Below, piece after piece: positions 44,265 to 56,200 of a stretch of 64,000 nucleotides of DNA. Below the pieces are notes generated by a model. The model searched no databases, was not told where the DNA came from, and saw nothing but the letters and a program-made list of their open reading frames with translations. The stretch comes from Cyclaneusma minus (taxonomy: Eukaryota > Ascomycota > Leotiomycetes > Marthamycetales > Marthamycetaceae): contig JAKZHN010000027.1 of NCBI GenBank assembly GCA_037179335.1, positions 310,001-374,000 of the forward strand, written 5' to 3'. Numbering within the stretch: position 1 is the stretch's first letter; each line of letters begins with the position of its first letter. Both the position numbers and the translations under genes were made by a program.

Positions 44265-45606
44265 ATGCTGGACGGTCTCCTCATGTTGCTCCTTCTGAGC
44301 CTGGTTATGGCTTTGGCGTGAGTGGCACATCGATACACCAAAAGTGCTCGTATGCTAATTGTTAAACAAGCTCATTTCTTGCTGGCGCTCTCCCACTGTC
44401 CATGACACTGTCGTCCTCCCAATTGCGACTCATCTCGACCATTGGCATGGGCGTTCTGGTCGGCACATCGCTCATTGTCATTATACCAGAGGGCGTCGAG
44501 ACTGTCTATTCTACACGTACCAGGGGCCACGCGTCCGCGCGACGGAGCCTGGCTTTACACGGGAGAACTCCCGAATTACATACCCTCAACGCGCGCTCCC
44601 CCGCAAACGCCTTCGATGCGCTCCCCGGCCCCGTCATTCCCAGCTCCGGCCTCGAATCCGCAAAACAAATCGTTGACACCGAACCAATAGAAGAAGGAAC
44701 CGTCCACATAAACATCGACGGCAGTCCAGAAACCACCCCTCCTAGCGAAGAATCCGACCACCACGAAGAAGAAGAGAGCGCACCCACCTTCTACATCGGC
44801 CTCTCCCTTATCCTCGGCTTCATCCTCATGTTCCTCGTCGACAAGCTCCCCCGCCACGCCTCCGAAAACCTCCAAACCGCCGCTCCCACCCGCCATATCT
44901 CTCTCGACAACCTCTCCCAAGGCCTGCACTCGTCCTCCCTAGAATCCGACATAGAAGAGTCAGAATCAGAAAGCTTTCTGCAGTCTCTAACGCCGAGTCG
45001 CAAGCAGACTCGAAGCTTAGCAACTACCACAGGATTGGTTATCCATGCTGCAGCGGACGGCATAGCGATGGGTGCTTCGGCCTCGAGTTCGGATACGAAA
45101 CTCGGATTTATAATTTTCGTGGCGCTGATGATCCATAAAGCTCCGGCGGCTTTTGGGCTCACGTCTGTGCTGCTGAAGCAAGGGCTGTCGAAACGGGCTG
45201 CGAGGGGCCATCTGATTATATTCAGTCTTGCGGCGCCGTTCGGGGCTATTGCTACTTGGTTGTTAGTGCATATTGTTGGCAATGGTGGGAGTGTGTCCTC
45301 GGAAGCCGGACAATGGTGGACAGGCATGCTGCTGCTATTTTCTGCTGGGACGTTCTTGTGAGTGTTGTGTGCGGAGATAATGAGGTTGGGAGATGCTAAT
45401 GGCTGTTCGTTTTTAGGTATGTGGCTATGCATGCTATGCAAGAAGACGGCTCATCACACGACCATTCGCCAGCAACTAACGGCTATGGCGATGTTCCTTC
45501 CATCGCACAGAGGAAAAAGCAGGGACCGCAGATGCGGGATACGCTTGCCACAGTTGCGGGCATGCTTATTCCGCTTTTGACGCAATTGGGAGATCACCAT
45601 CACTGA
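44265..45606 (+). CDS. ZIP-family divalent metal transporter (SLC39A9/Atx2-like)
   Basis: Three exons: 44265-44317, 44371-45357 and 45417-45606. They total 1230 nt, giving 409 residues. The introns are 53 and 59 nt; the first has branch sequence GCTAATTG. The N-terminus is a hydrophobic helix (MLDGLLMLLLLSLVMALASF), followed by ISTIGMGVLVGTSLIVIIPE. A long acidic and His-containing loop (SEESDHHEEEE) separates it from helices 3-8. The metal site motifs are clear: TGLVIHAAADGIAMGAS and VALMIHKAPAAFGLTS. The C-terminus is LLTQLGDHHH. The HAxxDG pattern and topology match the SLC39A9/Atx2 group, which moves Zn2+ or Mn2+ in the Golgi or secretory system. The exact metal and membrane are inferred. 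Confidence 0.93.
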
Positions 45607-46360
45607 TATCTTGCATCTTGCAAAAAAGACTAAAAATGAAAAATGCATTTGCAACAGAATTGTTCGAAGTCCAGCAGTCTGGGCGGAGGACAGGGAGATG
45701 GAAATGAGGGGGAGAGGCGTTTGGCATGTGGCAATATAGAGCGCCATATTGTATTCTATGTACGTGTATGGAACTGGGGAAGTGTGCTTTGAAAGTGGGG
45801 ACGTGGGTGTAGATGTGGGGTTTTTTCTTCTAGGATACCATGGATACTTTGTGAGAGCATTGCGTGTGTTTGTTAGAATTTAGACGAGGAAGAGCTTGAA
45901 AAGGGTTTCTTGCAATTTGCAGATCTTACCAGACCTGGTGAATTGAAGCTTTTCAGAGTGAGAAAAGGGGCGACTTTCGACAATTGACAGACTGGCGGCC
46001 AAGCCTTCCACTAGATCGGTTGCCCCTTGATCAACCCTTGAGACCGTTTTTGATGACTGTAGCGGCCTGCATAACTGCTAGAAAGTCTTCCTGAGAAGTG
46101 GTGGGAAAGGCGGTCCATAGCCCCTCGGTCATATGGTTCTTGTAGCGAGATTCCTCTGTTTGGACAAGACCAGAGAAGGACCACAGATGGTCGTATCAAG
46201 GGGGCTTTTTCTCTTTATACAGCGTATTGATACAGATGCCTCTCTATCTTCCCAAATTGGCGTCAAACCGGCGTCCCCTACTATGCTCACCCCTTTTCCT
46301 TGCCTTTCCACTCCCCTGCCCCTTTCTCTCATATCTTTATACCCCATTTCACGTGGTCCC
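45607..46360. other. Convergent intergenic region
   Basis: 750 bp between the ZIP and bL12m 3' ends. No gene, repeat or RNA is recognised. Confidence 0.5.
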
Positions 46361-47030
46361 TTACTCCATCTCCACCTTGGCGCCCAGCTCCTTCAGCGTG
46401 GCGATGATCTTCTCGGCCTCATCCTTCGGCACGCCCTCCTTCATCATCTTCGGTGCGCTCTCAACAAACTTCTTCGAATCGACTAGCGACAGGCCGAGCA
46501 TGCTCTTGATCTCCTTGATGATCTTGGGCTTGGCGGCGGCGTCGAAAGAGGCGAGCTTGAGGTTGAAGAGCGTCTTTTCTTGCTGTGCGGGCGCGGCTTC
46601 TTCTTCTTCGGCTGGAGGGGCGGCTGCTGCTGGCGCTGCGGGGCCGGCGGCGGCGTATGTAGGCATATCGGGAATGTTGAGCTTGGTCTATAAAGTGAAT
46701 CATGAGCAGGAAATCAAGTGAAGACTTAGGGAAATTTGGGGCGAAGGAACGGTTGAATGGACTAGGATGGACCGTAGATGGAAGAGAAAAGCCACAATGC
46801 ATCCAAAAGCGTACCTTTAGGTTTGCCACCAGGTCGGCGGTCTCCAGTAATGTCAATTGACTGATCTGGTCAACGATCCCGGCGATCTTGGGGTTTGCTT
46901 CTGCAGAAGCCCATCGTCTGCTCGAAGGCGTCCGGTGTGTGATGGCTGAGGAGGCAGACAGGCGGAGAGCAGGAATTGAGCGCATGGAACGCGCGCAGCT
47001 TCGAGCTGCAGACTGACAGCAGATAGACAT
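46361..47030 (-). CDS. MNP1: Mitochondrial large ribosomal subunit protein bL12m (L7/L12)
   Basis: Two exons, 47030-46815 and 46687-46361, total 543 nt, giving 180 residues. The intron is 127 nt (GTACGC...TTTATAG). The N-terminus is basic and Ser/Ala-rich without acidic residues (RSCARSMRSIPALRLSASSA), a mitochondrial presequence. It is followed by the dimerisation region (PKIAGIVDQISQLTLLETAD). An Ala/Pro/Glu hinge comes next. The conserved C-terminal domain is KTLFNLKLASFDAAAKPKII, then MLGLSLVDSKKFVESAPKMM, which recruits translation factors to the ribosome. The gene is divergent from midasin with 247 bp between start codons. Confidence 0.96.
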
Positions 47031-47277
47031 GGCTGGAGAGTTGCGTAGACCGAGATGGAGCTTCGAGACTGAGGGCGGAAGAGAGACACGCGAGTTGACT
47101 GAGATTCAGAAATTCGAGGTTTCGTCGGATGGGTTTGGCCGCGTGGTCCGTGCGCTCCGCCCGCGAGGCTGCAAGAAAAAAGTCGAGAATCCAAAAAGTT
47201 CACCACCACAACTGCGTGAAGATGCAACGAGATCTTCCTTCCACCCTCACCCATCACCCGTAATTCGGCCCTCCACC
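47031..47277. promoter_or_regulatory. Short divergent promoter between bL12m and MDN1
   Basis: 247 bp separate the two start codons. An ATG at 47029 is in frame with midasin, overlaps the bL12m ATG on the other strand, and would add 83 residues. I prefer 47278 because of its caccATGG context and because the added segment is basic and unlike the family. Confidence 0.55.
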
Positions 47278-50200
47278 ATGGGTTCGACTATCGATATCTC
47301 GAAGGGCCACCAAAATGCGCTCCAGGACGTGGCAACTCTTGGAAACCTGCCTTACGAGATTCTCGACATAATTCGAAAGGGTCCCTCCCCCGACTTTCTC
47401 GACGCCCTCGCCGCCGGCGCCTTGATTTCTTCTCACACCTTGTCTATTTACGCACGATACGAAAACATTTTCGCAGATACTTGCGCCCGATGGATGCTCA
47501 GTTTACAAAAAGATGGCATCCAGAAAACCGAAGTCATATCTGCATTTGCACGCATTCTCCCGTTTGCGCCGCATCTCTCTGTGTACCTGGAGAGATACCT
47601 CTCAAGTGGAAATTCGAAACCTAGCATCAATCTACTGTCATCTGCTAGCGAGGAAATCCTCGGAAACACCCCGACCCTCGAGCTCCAGCAGCTCCTCTTG
47701 GCGCTTTTTCGGCTTCTCCACATCAACAAGCATGCTTTCACAAAAGCAGTATCTTCGAAGAAGATTCAGAGATGTCTACGGAACGATGATGGCCTTGTCA
47801 AATACTTGGCCTGTCAAATCTTGTGCATCATTCTTTCGGCTTCAGAAGCGAGGCTGGACGTTATGCTGAAGAAGCATGTTCCAAGTGAAGATCTTGCCCG
47901 GGGTGATTTTGACGGCAACCCTATCGACTACTTGTTCCTGAAACTCTGGGAACATAAGAGAGCGCAGGATCTTGCAAAATGGCGGAAGTCGGTCTCCGAT
48001 ACCTTTGCCGAGAATCCGACTTATCTACCTTCCCAATACCTCTGCCCCTATGTAACGCAATGCAACGGTATTCTGCTCCCCCGAGTCAATGGTCTACCCG
48101 CGACATTGTCTACTCTGATTCAGACCTCCACAACCCAAAGGAACTTCGAGAGGCTTGCGTTGGCATTGTTACAGCCCATGCCAATACTGCTGCATGGTCC
48201 ATCAGGATCTGGCAAAACGTCACTTGTTAATGACTTTGCTCGCGAGATGGGCGTCGAATCGTCCTTGGTAACTTTGCATTTGAACGAGCAGACTGATGCT
48301 AAGATGCTTATTGGCATGTACACGAGCGATGTTCAACCAGGAACCTTCAAGTGGCGCCCGGGAGTTTTGACAACCGCGGTGTGCGAGGGGCGATGGGTAT
48401 TCATCGAAGACCTGGATCGTGCTCCTACTGATGTTATCAGTGTTGTATTGCCCCTCATCGAACGTGGTGAACTCGTGATTCCAAGCCGCGGAGAGTGTAT
48501 CCGAGCGGCATCAGGTTTCAGACTACTTGCCAGCATACGCACTGCCTTCAATATCCGTGGCGAGGAAATGCCCCCTGCGCTGCACATGTTAGGAGCCCGT
48601 CTGTGGCACAGAGTCCCTGTCCAAATGCCTGACCACGAGGAATTCCGTCAGATCATACAAGAGAAGTACCCGATTCTCCATAGATATGTGCCCGACATTA
48701 TCTCGGTCTACAAGAGGCTCTATTCCCTCTCGCACAAATCTTCATCCACCTTCAGAGACCGGACATTCTCGAGTCGGCCTCTGGGACCCCGAGACCTGCT
48801 GAAGTGGTGTCGACGGCTGGAAGCCACTCTGCTCGCGGCAGGCTGCAAAACAGGGGATGAGCCAGTGGATGATTCGACGATCTACAACATGTTCCTAGAG
48901 GCTGCAGACTGCTTCTCTGCGAGTTTACAATCGAGTGACTCCAGGCATGCTGTTATCTCATGTATTGCTGAAGAGATGCGTATCGACTCCCAAATAAGGG
49001 ACCATTACCTGGATGCCCATACTCCTCATCACGCGGAGAACATTTCACAGCTCACACTTGGGCGGGTTGCGCTTCAGAAGCGTAGCAGCCGTAACAAGAT
49101 TGCGAAAATTCCCAAGTACAGGAGACCATTTGCGAGGACGAAACATGCAAAACGACTTCTTGAACAGGTTGCCGTGACCGTGAAGATGGCCGAGCCCGTC
49201 TTATTGGTTGGTGAGACCGGTATTGGAAAGACAACTGTTGTTCAAGAGCTTGCCGACACGCTTGGTTTCGGACTCACTGTAGTCAACTTGTCGCAGCAGA
49301 GTGAGATCAGCGATCTTCTTGGAGGCTACAAGCCTGTCAATGTGAGGAGCCTTGCAATCCCCCTGAAGGAAGAGTTCGAGCACATTTTTGCCACGACAGG
49401 CATATCTATGACGAGGAATCAGCGATATCTGGAGCAGCTGGGCAAATACGTCGCCAAAGGCCAATGGAACAAGGCCTCCAAGCTCTGGCACGAGGCACCA
49501 CGAATGTTTGAGAAGATTCTCCAGCAGGTCTCTGAAAAGGATGCTGCCAAGCCGCGATCGGATCAAGATCATCCAATGAAGAAGCGAAAGACAGACTCCA
49601 GATTGCAGGACTTGTTGAAGCTGAAGCCACGCTGGCAGAAGTTTTCTCAGGATCTGGATCAATTCGATGTTCAATTGTCTGGCGGCTCGAAAGGTTTTGC
49701 TTTCACCTTCGTAGAGGGCAACATCGTCAAAGCCGCTCGCAATGGCGACTGGGTACTTCTCGATGAAATCAATTTGGCCTCTTCTGATACCCTCGAGAGC
49801 ATAGCGGATTTGCTACACAGTGGTTCTGGGACTGGTCCTTCGGTACTCTTGTCTGAGACTGGTGAAATTGATCGTGTCCGAGCCCATCCAAATTTCCGAA
49901 TCTTTGGAGCAATGAACCCGGCGACCGATGTAGGCAAGAGAGATTTGGCGATGGGCCTTCGTTCCAGGTTCTCTGAGATATATGTTGACGCTCCCGACAA
50001 AGATCTCGATGACCTCCTGTCCATCATTAAGGCATATCTCAAAGGCTTTATCGACCATGATGACAGAGCTGCACACGACGTGGCTCGTTTGTACATCAAC
50101 ACGAAGCGTCTTGCCGAAGACAAAAGACTTGTGGATGGCGCGAACCAAGTGCCGCATTTCTCCCTCAGAACTTTGACCCGAGTACTCACTTATGCTATCG

Positions 50201-53200
50201 AAATCGCACCCTTGTATGGACTTCGACGAGCTTTGTACGAAGGTTTCGCAATGGGATTCTTGACATTGCTCGACAAGGCTTCAGAGCAAATGTTACAGCC
50301 GCTCGTTGACCATCATCTGTTGGAGAACCACGGCAATTCCAAGTCCCTTCTCCAAAAGGCTCCCGCACGTCCCGATGACGGGAAAAGTTACGTGAAATTC
50401 AACAGCAAGAGGACCAACCGACAGTACTGGATGCTTCAAGGTCCAGAAGAGCCCCAGGAACAGCCTCGCTACATCATCACGCCTTTTGTAGAGCGCAACA
50501 TGCTCAACTTGGTACGAGCCACATCCACTCGCCGCTTTCCCGTACTTGTGCAAGGACCTACATCGTCTGGAAAGACCAGTATGATAGAATATCTGGCAAA
50601 ATTCAGTGGAAACAAGTTTGTCAGGATCAACAACCACGAGCATACGGACTTGCAAGAGTATCTTGGAACCTATGTTTCTGGCTCAGATGGCCAATTACGC
50701 TTTCAGGAAGGTCTTCTTGTTCAGGCGCTTCGCGAGGGTCACTGGATTGTGCTCGATGAGCTCAACCTTGCTCCAACTGATGTCCTTGAAGCACTGAATC
50801 GACTGCTGGATGACAATCGTGAACTGTTCATTCCAGAGACGCAAGAAGTTGTGCGACCTCACGAGAACTTCATGCTGTTCGCCACGCAAAATCCACCGGG
50901 CCTGTACGGCGGCCGAAAGACTCTTTCTCGCGCTTTCCGCAATCGTTTCCTCGAGCTACACTTTGATGACATCCCAGAAGATGAACTAGAGTTCATCTTG
51001 GAGAAGCGAAGTCAGAAAGTTGCGCCTTCGGATTGCAAGCGGATTGTGGCTGTCTACAAGGAGCTCTCCAGATTACGACAATCCAGCCGACTTTTCGAGC
51101 AAAAGAACAGCTTTGCGACCCTGCGAGATCTGTTCAGGTGGGCACTTCGTGATGCTGATAATCGTGAACAATTGGCTGCCAATGGATTTATGCTCCTTGG
51201 AGAAAGAGTGCGGAATCCAGCTGAGCGACAGGCTGTTCAAGAGGTCATCGAGACAGTCATGAAAGTTAAGATCGACGTGAATGTTCTGTACAATGCTTCT
51301 CTGTCGTCCGATATTCAAGTCTACAACCAGACAGCGAAATCCAACGGAGTAGTTTGGACGAAGGCGATGCAGAGACTGTATGTTCTTGTATCTCACGCTT
51401 TGAAGAACAACGAGCCCGTCCTGCTGATCGGTGAGACTGGAAGCGGAAAGACGACTGTATTCCAGATGCTGGCTGAAGCCACTGGCAAGCAACTGTTCAT
51501 CGTCAATGCTCATCAGAACACGGAAACTGGAGACTTGATTGGTGCTCAGCGTCCTGTCCGCAATCGAGCCGCCGTCCTTGAACAGCTGGCCGGTCTTCTG
51601 AGAGAAGCTTTGACGAAGTACATCGACTATTCAGAGGGCTTGCCCAGTGACATCGATGCACTGCTCGAAATCTACAACGGTTTGGGTCCCAACGAAGTCG
51701 CCAGAGTACCCGCAGAGCTCCGGAGCAGCATTGTCAGGATGCAGACCAAGTCCAAAGCTCTGTTCGAATGGTGCGATGGCAGTCTCGTTCAAGCAATGAA
51801 AGACGGCCAATTCTTCTTGCTGGATGAAATCTCGCTGGCTGATGATTCGGTGCTCGAGCGGCTGAATTCAGTCCTCGAGTCTCAGCGTACCCTGTTGCTC
51901 GCTGAAAAGGGAATTGATGGTTCTTTTGTTCAAGCATCCGAGGGTTTCCAATTCTTTGCGACCATGAACCCTGGTGGCGAGTACGGCAAGCGGGAGCTGT
52001 CACCAGCTTTGAGAAATCGTTTCACGGAAATATGGGTACCCTCGTTATCGGAACGCGACGATGTTCTGATGATTGTCGACACCAAGCTCGAGCCTGCCGC
52101 AAGATCATTTGCTCCAGCTATTGTGGACTTTGCTCAGTGGTTTGGCATGACGTACCGGAGCAATGCGACAACATCAATTTCGGTGCGAGACATTCTTGCT
52201 TGGGTCACATTCATGAACAGATCAGACTCGCTTGAGCCCGAACTTGCCTTCCTTCACGGTGCTGCCATGGTTTACATCGATACTTTGGGAGCCAATCCAG
52301 CGGCACTACTTTCGTTGACTCCCAGCAGCATTCAAGAAGAACGTATGAGGTGTTTGAACCAGTTGCAGAAACTGGCTTCATTCGACGTTGTTTCCGCGTA
52401 CGCACAGCCGGCTGCCCTTATTTCCTCCGAAAGTCACCTCAGCATCGGGCATTTCAAGCTACCGAAGCTTGAAGGATCATTGGCGGAGGTCGGCTTCGCT
52501 ATGGAAGCGCCTACTACCAAGCTCAATGCCATGAGGATCATGCGCGCGATGGAAGTGAAGAAGCCCATCCTCATCGAGGGTAGCCCTGGAGTCGGTAAAA
52601 CGACTTTGGTCAGCGCTCTTGCGAAGGCAAGCGGAAATCCTCTGACTCGTATCAACCTTTCAGAGCAAACCGATCTTATGGATCTTTTTGGCTCTGATGT
52701 ACCTGTCGAAGGAGCGGAAGTAGGCCATTTCGCCTGGCGGGATGCACCATTCCTGCAGGCCATGCAGAATGGCCATTGGGTTCTTCTAGACGAGATGAAT
52801 CTTGCTTCTCAGTCCGTACTCGAAGGTCTCAACGCATGTCTCGATCATCGAGGCGAGGTCTACATTTCTGAACTCGATCAGACGTTCAAGCGACATCCTG
52901 GTTTTGCCGTCTTTGCAGCCCAAAATCCTCATCACCAGGGAGGTGGTAGGAAGGGGCTTCCAAGCTCTTTTGTGAATCGCTTCACTGTTGTGTATGCTGA
53001 CACTCTCAAGGACGATGACCTGCAGCTCATTTGCAAACAAAATTTCCCGACCATCGGGGAAGAGCTCATGAAGCAAATGATTATGTTCGTATCCAAGTTG
53101 GAACACGAAGTCACTTACAAGCGTAGGTTTGCATCTCAAGGTGGGCCATGGGAATTCAATCTTCGAGATATTCTCAGATGGCTTCAGCTACTATCTTGCA

Positions 53201-56200
53201 CAGAGCCTCTCATTTGTGCTGCTGAGCCCTGGGATTTATTGAACTTGACATTCAGACAGCGATTCCGTACAACGAGAGATCGCCAAGAACTCGATTCCCT
53301 CTTCTCGCAGATATTTGGGTCCCAGGAGTCAAGCCACAATCTTGTTCAGCAACTAAGCCTGTCTGCTTACCAAGTAGGCATGTCTTATGTGAAGCGAGAA
53401 GCGCTTTTACAACCCCAGCAATTCCCGGCTGTCGATACCCGTCGGTTCTTGCCAGAGCTGGAGACAGTCATGCTATGTGTTCAGCACAATTTCCCCTGTA
53501 TTATTGTCGGACCACCAGGCTCTGGAAAGAGTACTCTGATTCAGCATACCGCTGCTGCGGTAGGCAAAACCGTCACCATATTCCCGTTGAACTCGGATAT
53601 CGACACTATGGACCTTATCGGAGGCTTTGAACAAGCAGATCCTCAACGCGAGATTGCTGCATTCGTTAAAGACCTGCGCGAGTTCATCCAGACCCAGGTA
53701 CTTGAGGCTTTCCCACATGACGTTCCCGTTGAAGCTATTGAGCTTCTTGACCTCACTTATGATGGCGGGATGAGCTCTCGGGAAAGTATCTCTAAGCTAC
53801 AGACTTGTCTTCTTGCTCTCCAAAAGAAGACCGGTTCCTCTGCACTCGAGGAATATCTTGTTCGATGCCAACATGTGCTAGATCAGAGTACAAACATCGA
53901 AGGTGCTAGGTTTGAGTGGATTGATGGTGCCCTGGTTCAAGCCTTGGAGCAGGGTCATTGGCTCGTCCTTGACAATGCTAACCTCTGCAGCTCATCTGTT
54001 CTTGACAGGCTCAATTCTCTGCTCGAACCTAATGGTACACTGATCATTAACGAGCATAGCACATCAAACAATGAGCCAAAGGTTGTTAAGCCACATGCCA
54101 ATTTCAGGCTCTTCTTGACACTCGATCCACGATACGGTGAGCTATCGAGAGCCATGAGAAATCGTAGTGTTGAGATCTACCTTGACCCGGCACTGAATGA
54201 AAGCCAAGTACAAGAGTCTGAAGCAATTCCGCTATCAACGATGGATGCCTCTACGCAACGATTCCAAAAGCTCATAGATGCTTATCAAGGTCCAAACCTT
54301 GATCAAAGTCTTTCACAGGATCGAGCCCGTGTTGCCTTCGATAACTTGACGCCAACTGACCTCTCTGTGTTGCAACGGTTCAAAACTACAGTACACAATG
54401 GCCTCCTAGGAGACGCACCAGAAGTCTCCAGCTTCTTGACCCTGTGCGACACCTACTCCTACCTGGACTTGAAAGAGAACGACGCTGGCACAGAACTGAG
54501 GGAAAACGTGGTGCAACTGTATAGCAGTCTTGCAACTCGCATGAAATTGGACACAGGATTCAGAGATGCACAGGTTAGTGACCGTGCAGTCCCTGTTATT
54601 TATGAAAAATATGTACTGATAGAACAATTTTCTCAATCAATAGCCTATCCACACTGTCCAAAACTCCATTCTCATGCGTCTGTTTGAATGGAACTTCTCT
54701 TCGGAGGACGCCTTTTGGATGGGCACGGCCTTGGAGACGTACATCGACGTGATATATGGACGACAGGCGTTGAAGACTCCGATGCACATGATGAAGGCGA
54801 AGCGTCTGAAACCGTCGGAGATGACGAGGCTCCAACGCTCGTGGGCTCGTGAGGAGGTCAAGTCTGTGGCGAATGACTCGACTGCGTTGGTGGTGCCTTT
54901 CTTGTGGAAGACCCTGGAGGCGGTGGCAAGCTTTCTGCGTGAGAAGAGAGCAGCGAATGGCTCATGGAAGGTAAGGATAGTATTGAGGCTACTTTCCCAT
55001 CACAGCACATTTACATTGAGAGAAAGACCAGTTCTAACGCTCCATAGGTTCAACGCCACGTCTTGCTTAGGCTGATGCACTTTTGGCGATGCACTTTGAC
55101 GCTCTCCTCAAAGAAACAATTCGAGGCATCTGAATTTCAAGCGCACATTCTCTTGGGACTTGATACTCTCGAGAAACTAAGTACGTATGCAAGCCCGGCG
55201 TCACGAGATCTTGTCGCAACTTTCAAGCTCAGCATAGAGAGCAAATTCGACTCTGGATTCAAATTACGCACTGGTTGTAGTATGGAATTACTTTGGCCGA
55301 TCCTACGACCCATACCCATTTCCAGCGCGCAGGTGTTATCGGTTCTCGAGCAGATGGAGCGATTAGCTGAACGGTTCGATGCTGTCCGATGGAAAGTCTC
55401 CGTCAATATTGCAGATCTGGTCAAAGTCGTGGAGACCCTAGGGACTGTCTACAGACTGATTCTCACCCAATCAAGCGACGCGACGAGCCTTATCGAGGCA
55501 TTGAACACCGAAATGTGCCGTCTTGAGTCATCCATCGAAGATGCTGAACATTCGACAGTGCCATTTTTCTGGCGCCAATTCGAAGCGTTGAGACAATACA
55601 CAGCTCTTAAGACGGCGGAAGGAAACTCCTCTGCCAAAGTGGCTTCCGAGCTTCAGATCTACGCAGATTATCCTACCAAAAGTCTCGTACAGCGACTCAA
55701 CGCTACGCCTACTTCCAATCTCTTGCAGCATGTAGTGGAGCTTACTGGACGCCTGGAATTCTTCCCGGCACAAGATGCAGTATCGCTTTCCGTGCTCGAA
55801 AAACTGCGGTCGCTTGATACTGTCGACTTGAGATCGCTACAGCTACTGGAATCAGAGCTGCCAAGTCTGGGGAGATACCTGGCTTCTTCTGCTGCGGTTG
55901 TTTCGCACCCGCCCCATGAGCCGGAGTCGCTCTTGCTCCGGAAGCTGTTGAGTCAGCTGCTCACGGCTCATGGGTACGACACAGGTTCGGACAATTATGA
56001 GCTCGATGGAATGCGCGAATTCCTAGGGCAAAACAATTGTTCAAATCTGGCCCCAGACGTCGTATCACACCTCCTTGCTAGCGTGAGTATAATTCCATCT
56101 CCCGAAGAAGACATGCTTCATCATGAAAGGCTGAGGTTGCACTCCATGGCGTGGATTAATTTTGCCTTGGGGTGTCTACTTCTCTACGTTCCAGATCGTC

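Noticed and set aside
47029..47277. In-frame upstream start for midasin
   Set aside because: It would overlap the bL12m start and add 83 basic residues unlike the family. The ATG at 47278 has a better context and the expected N-terminus.
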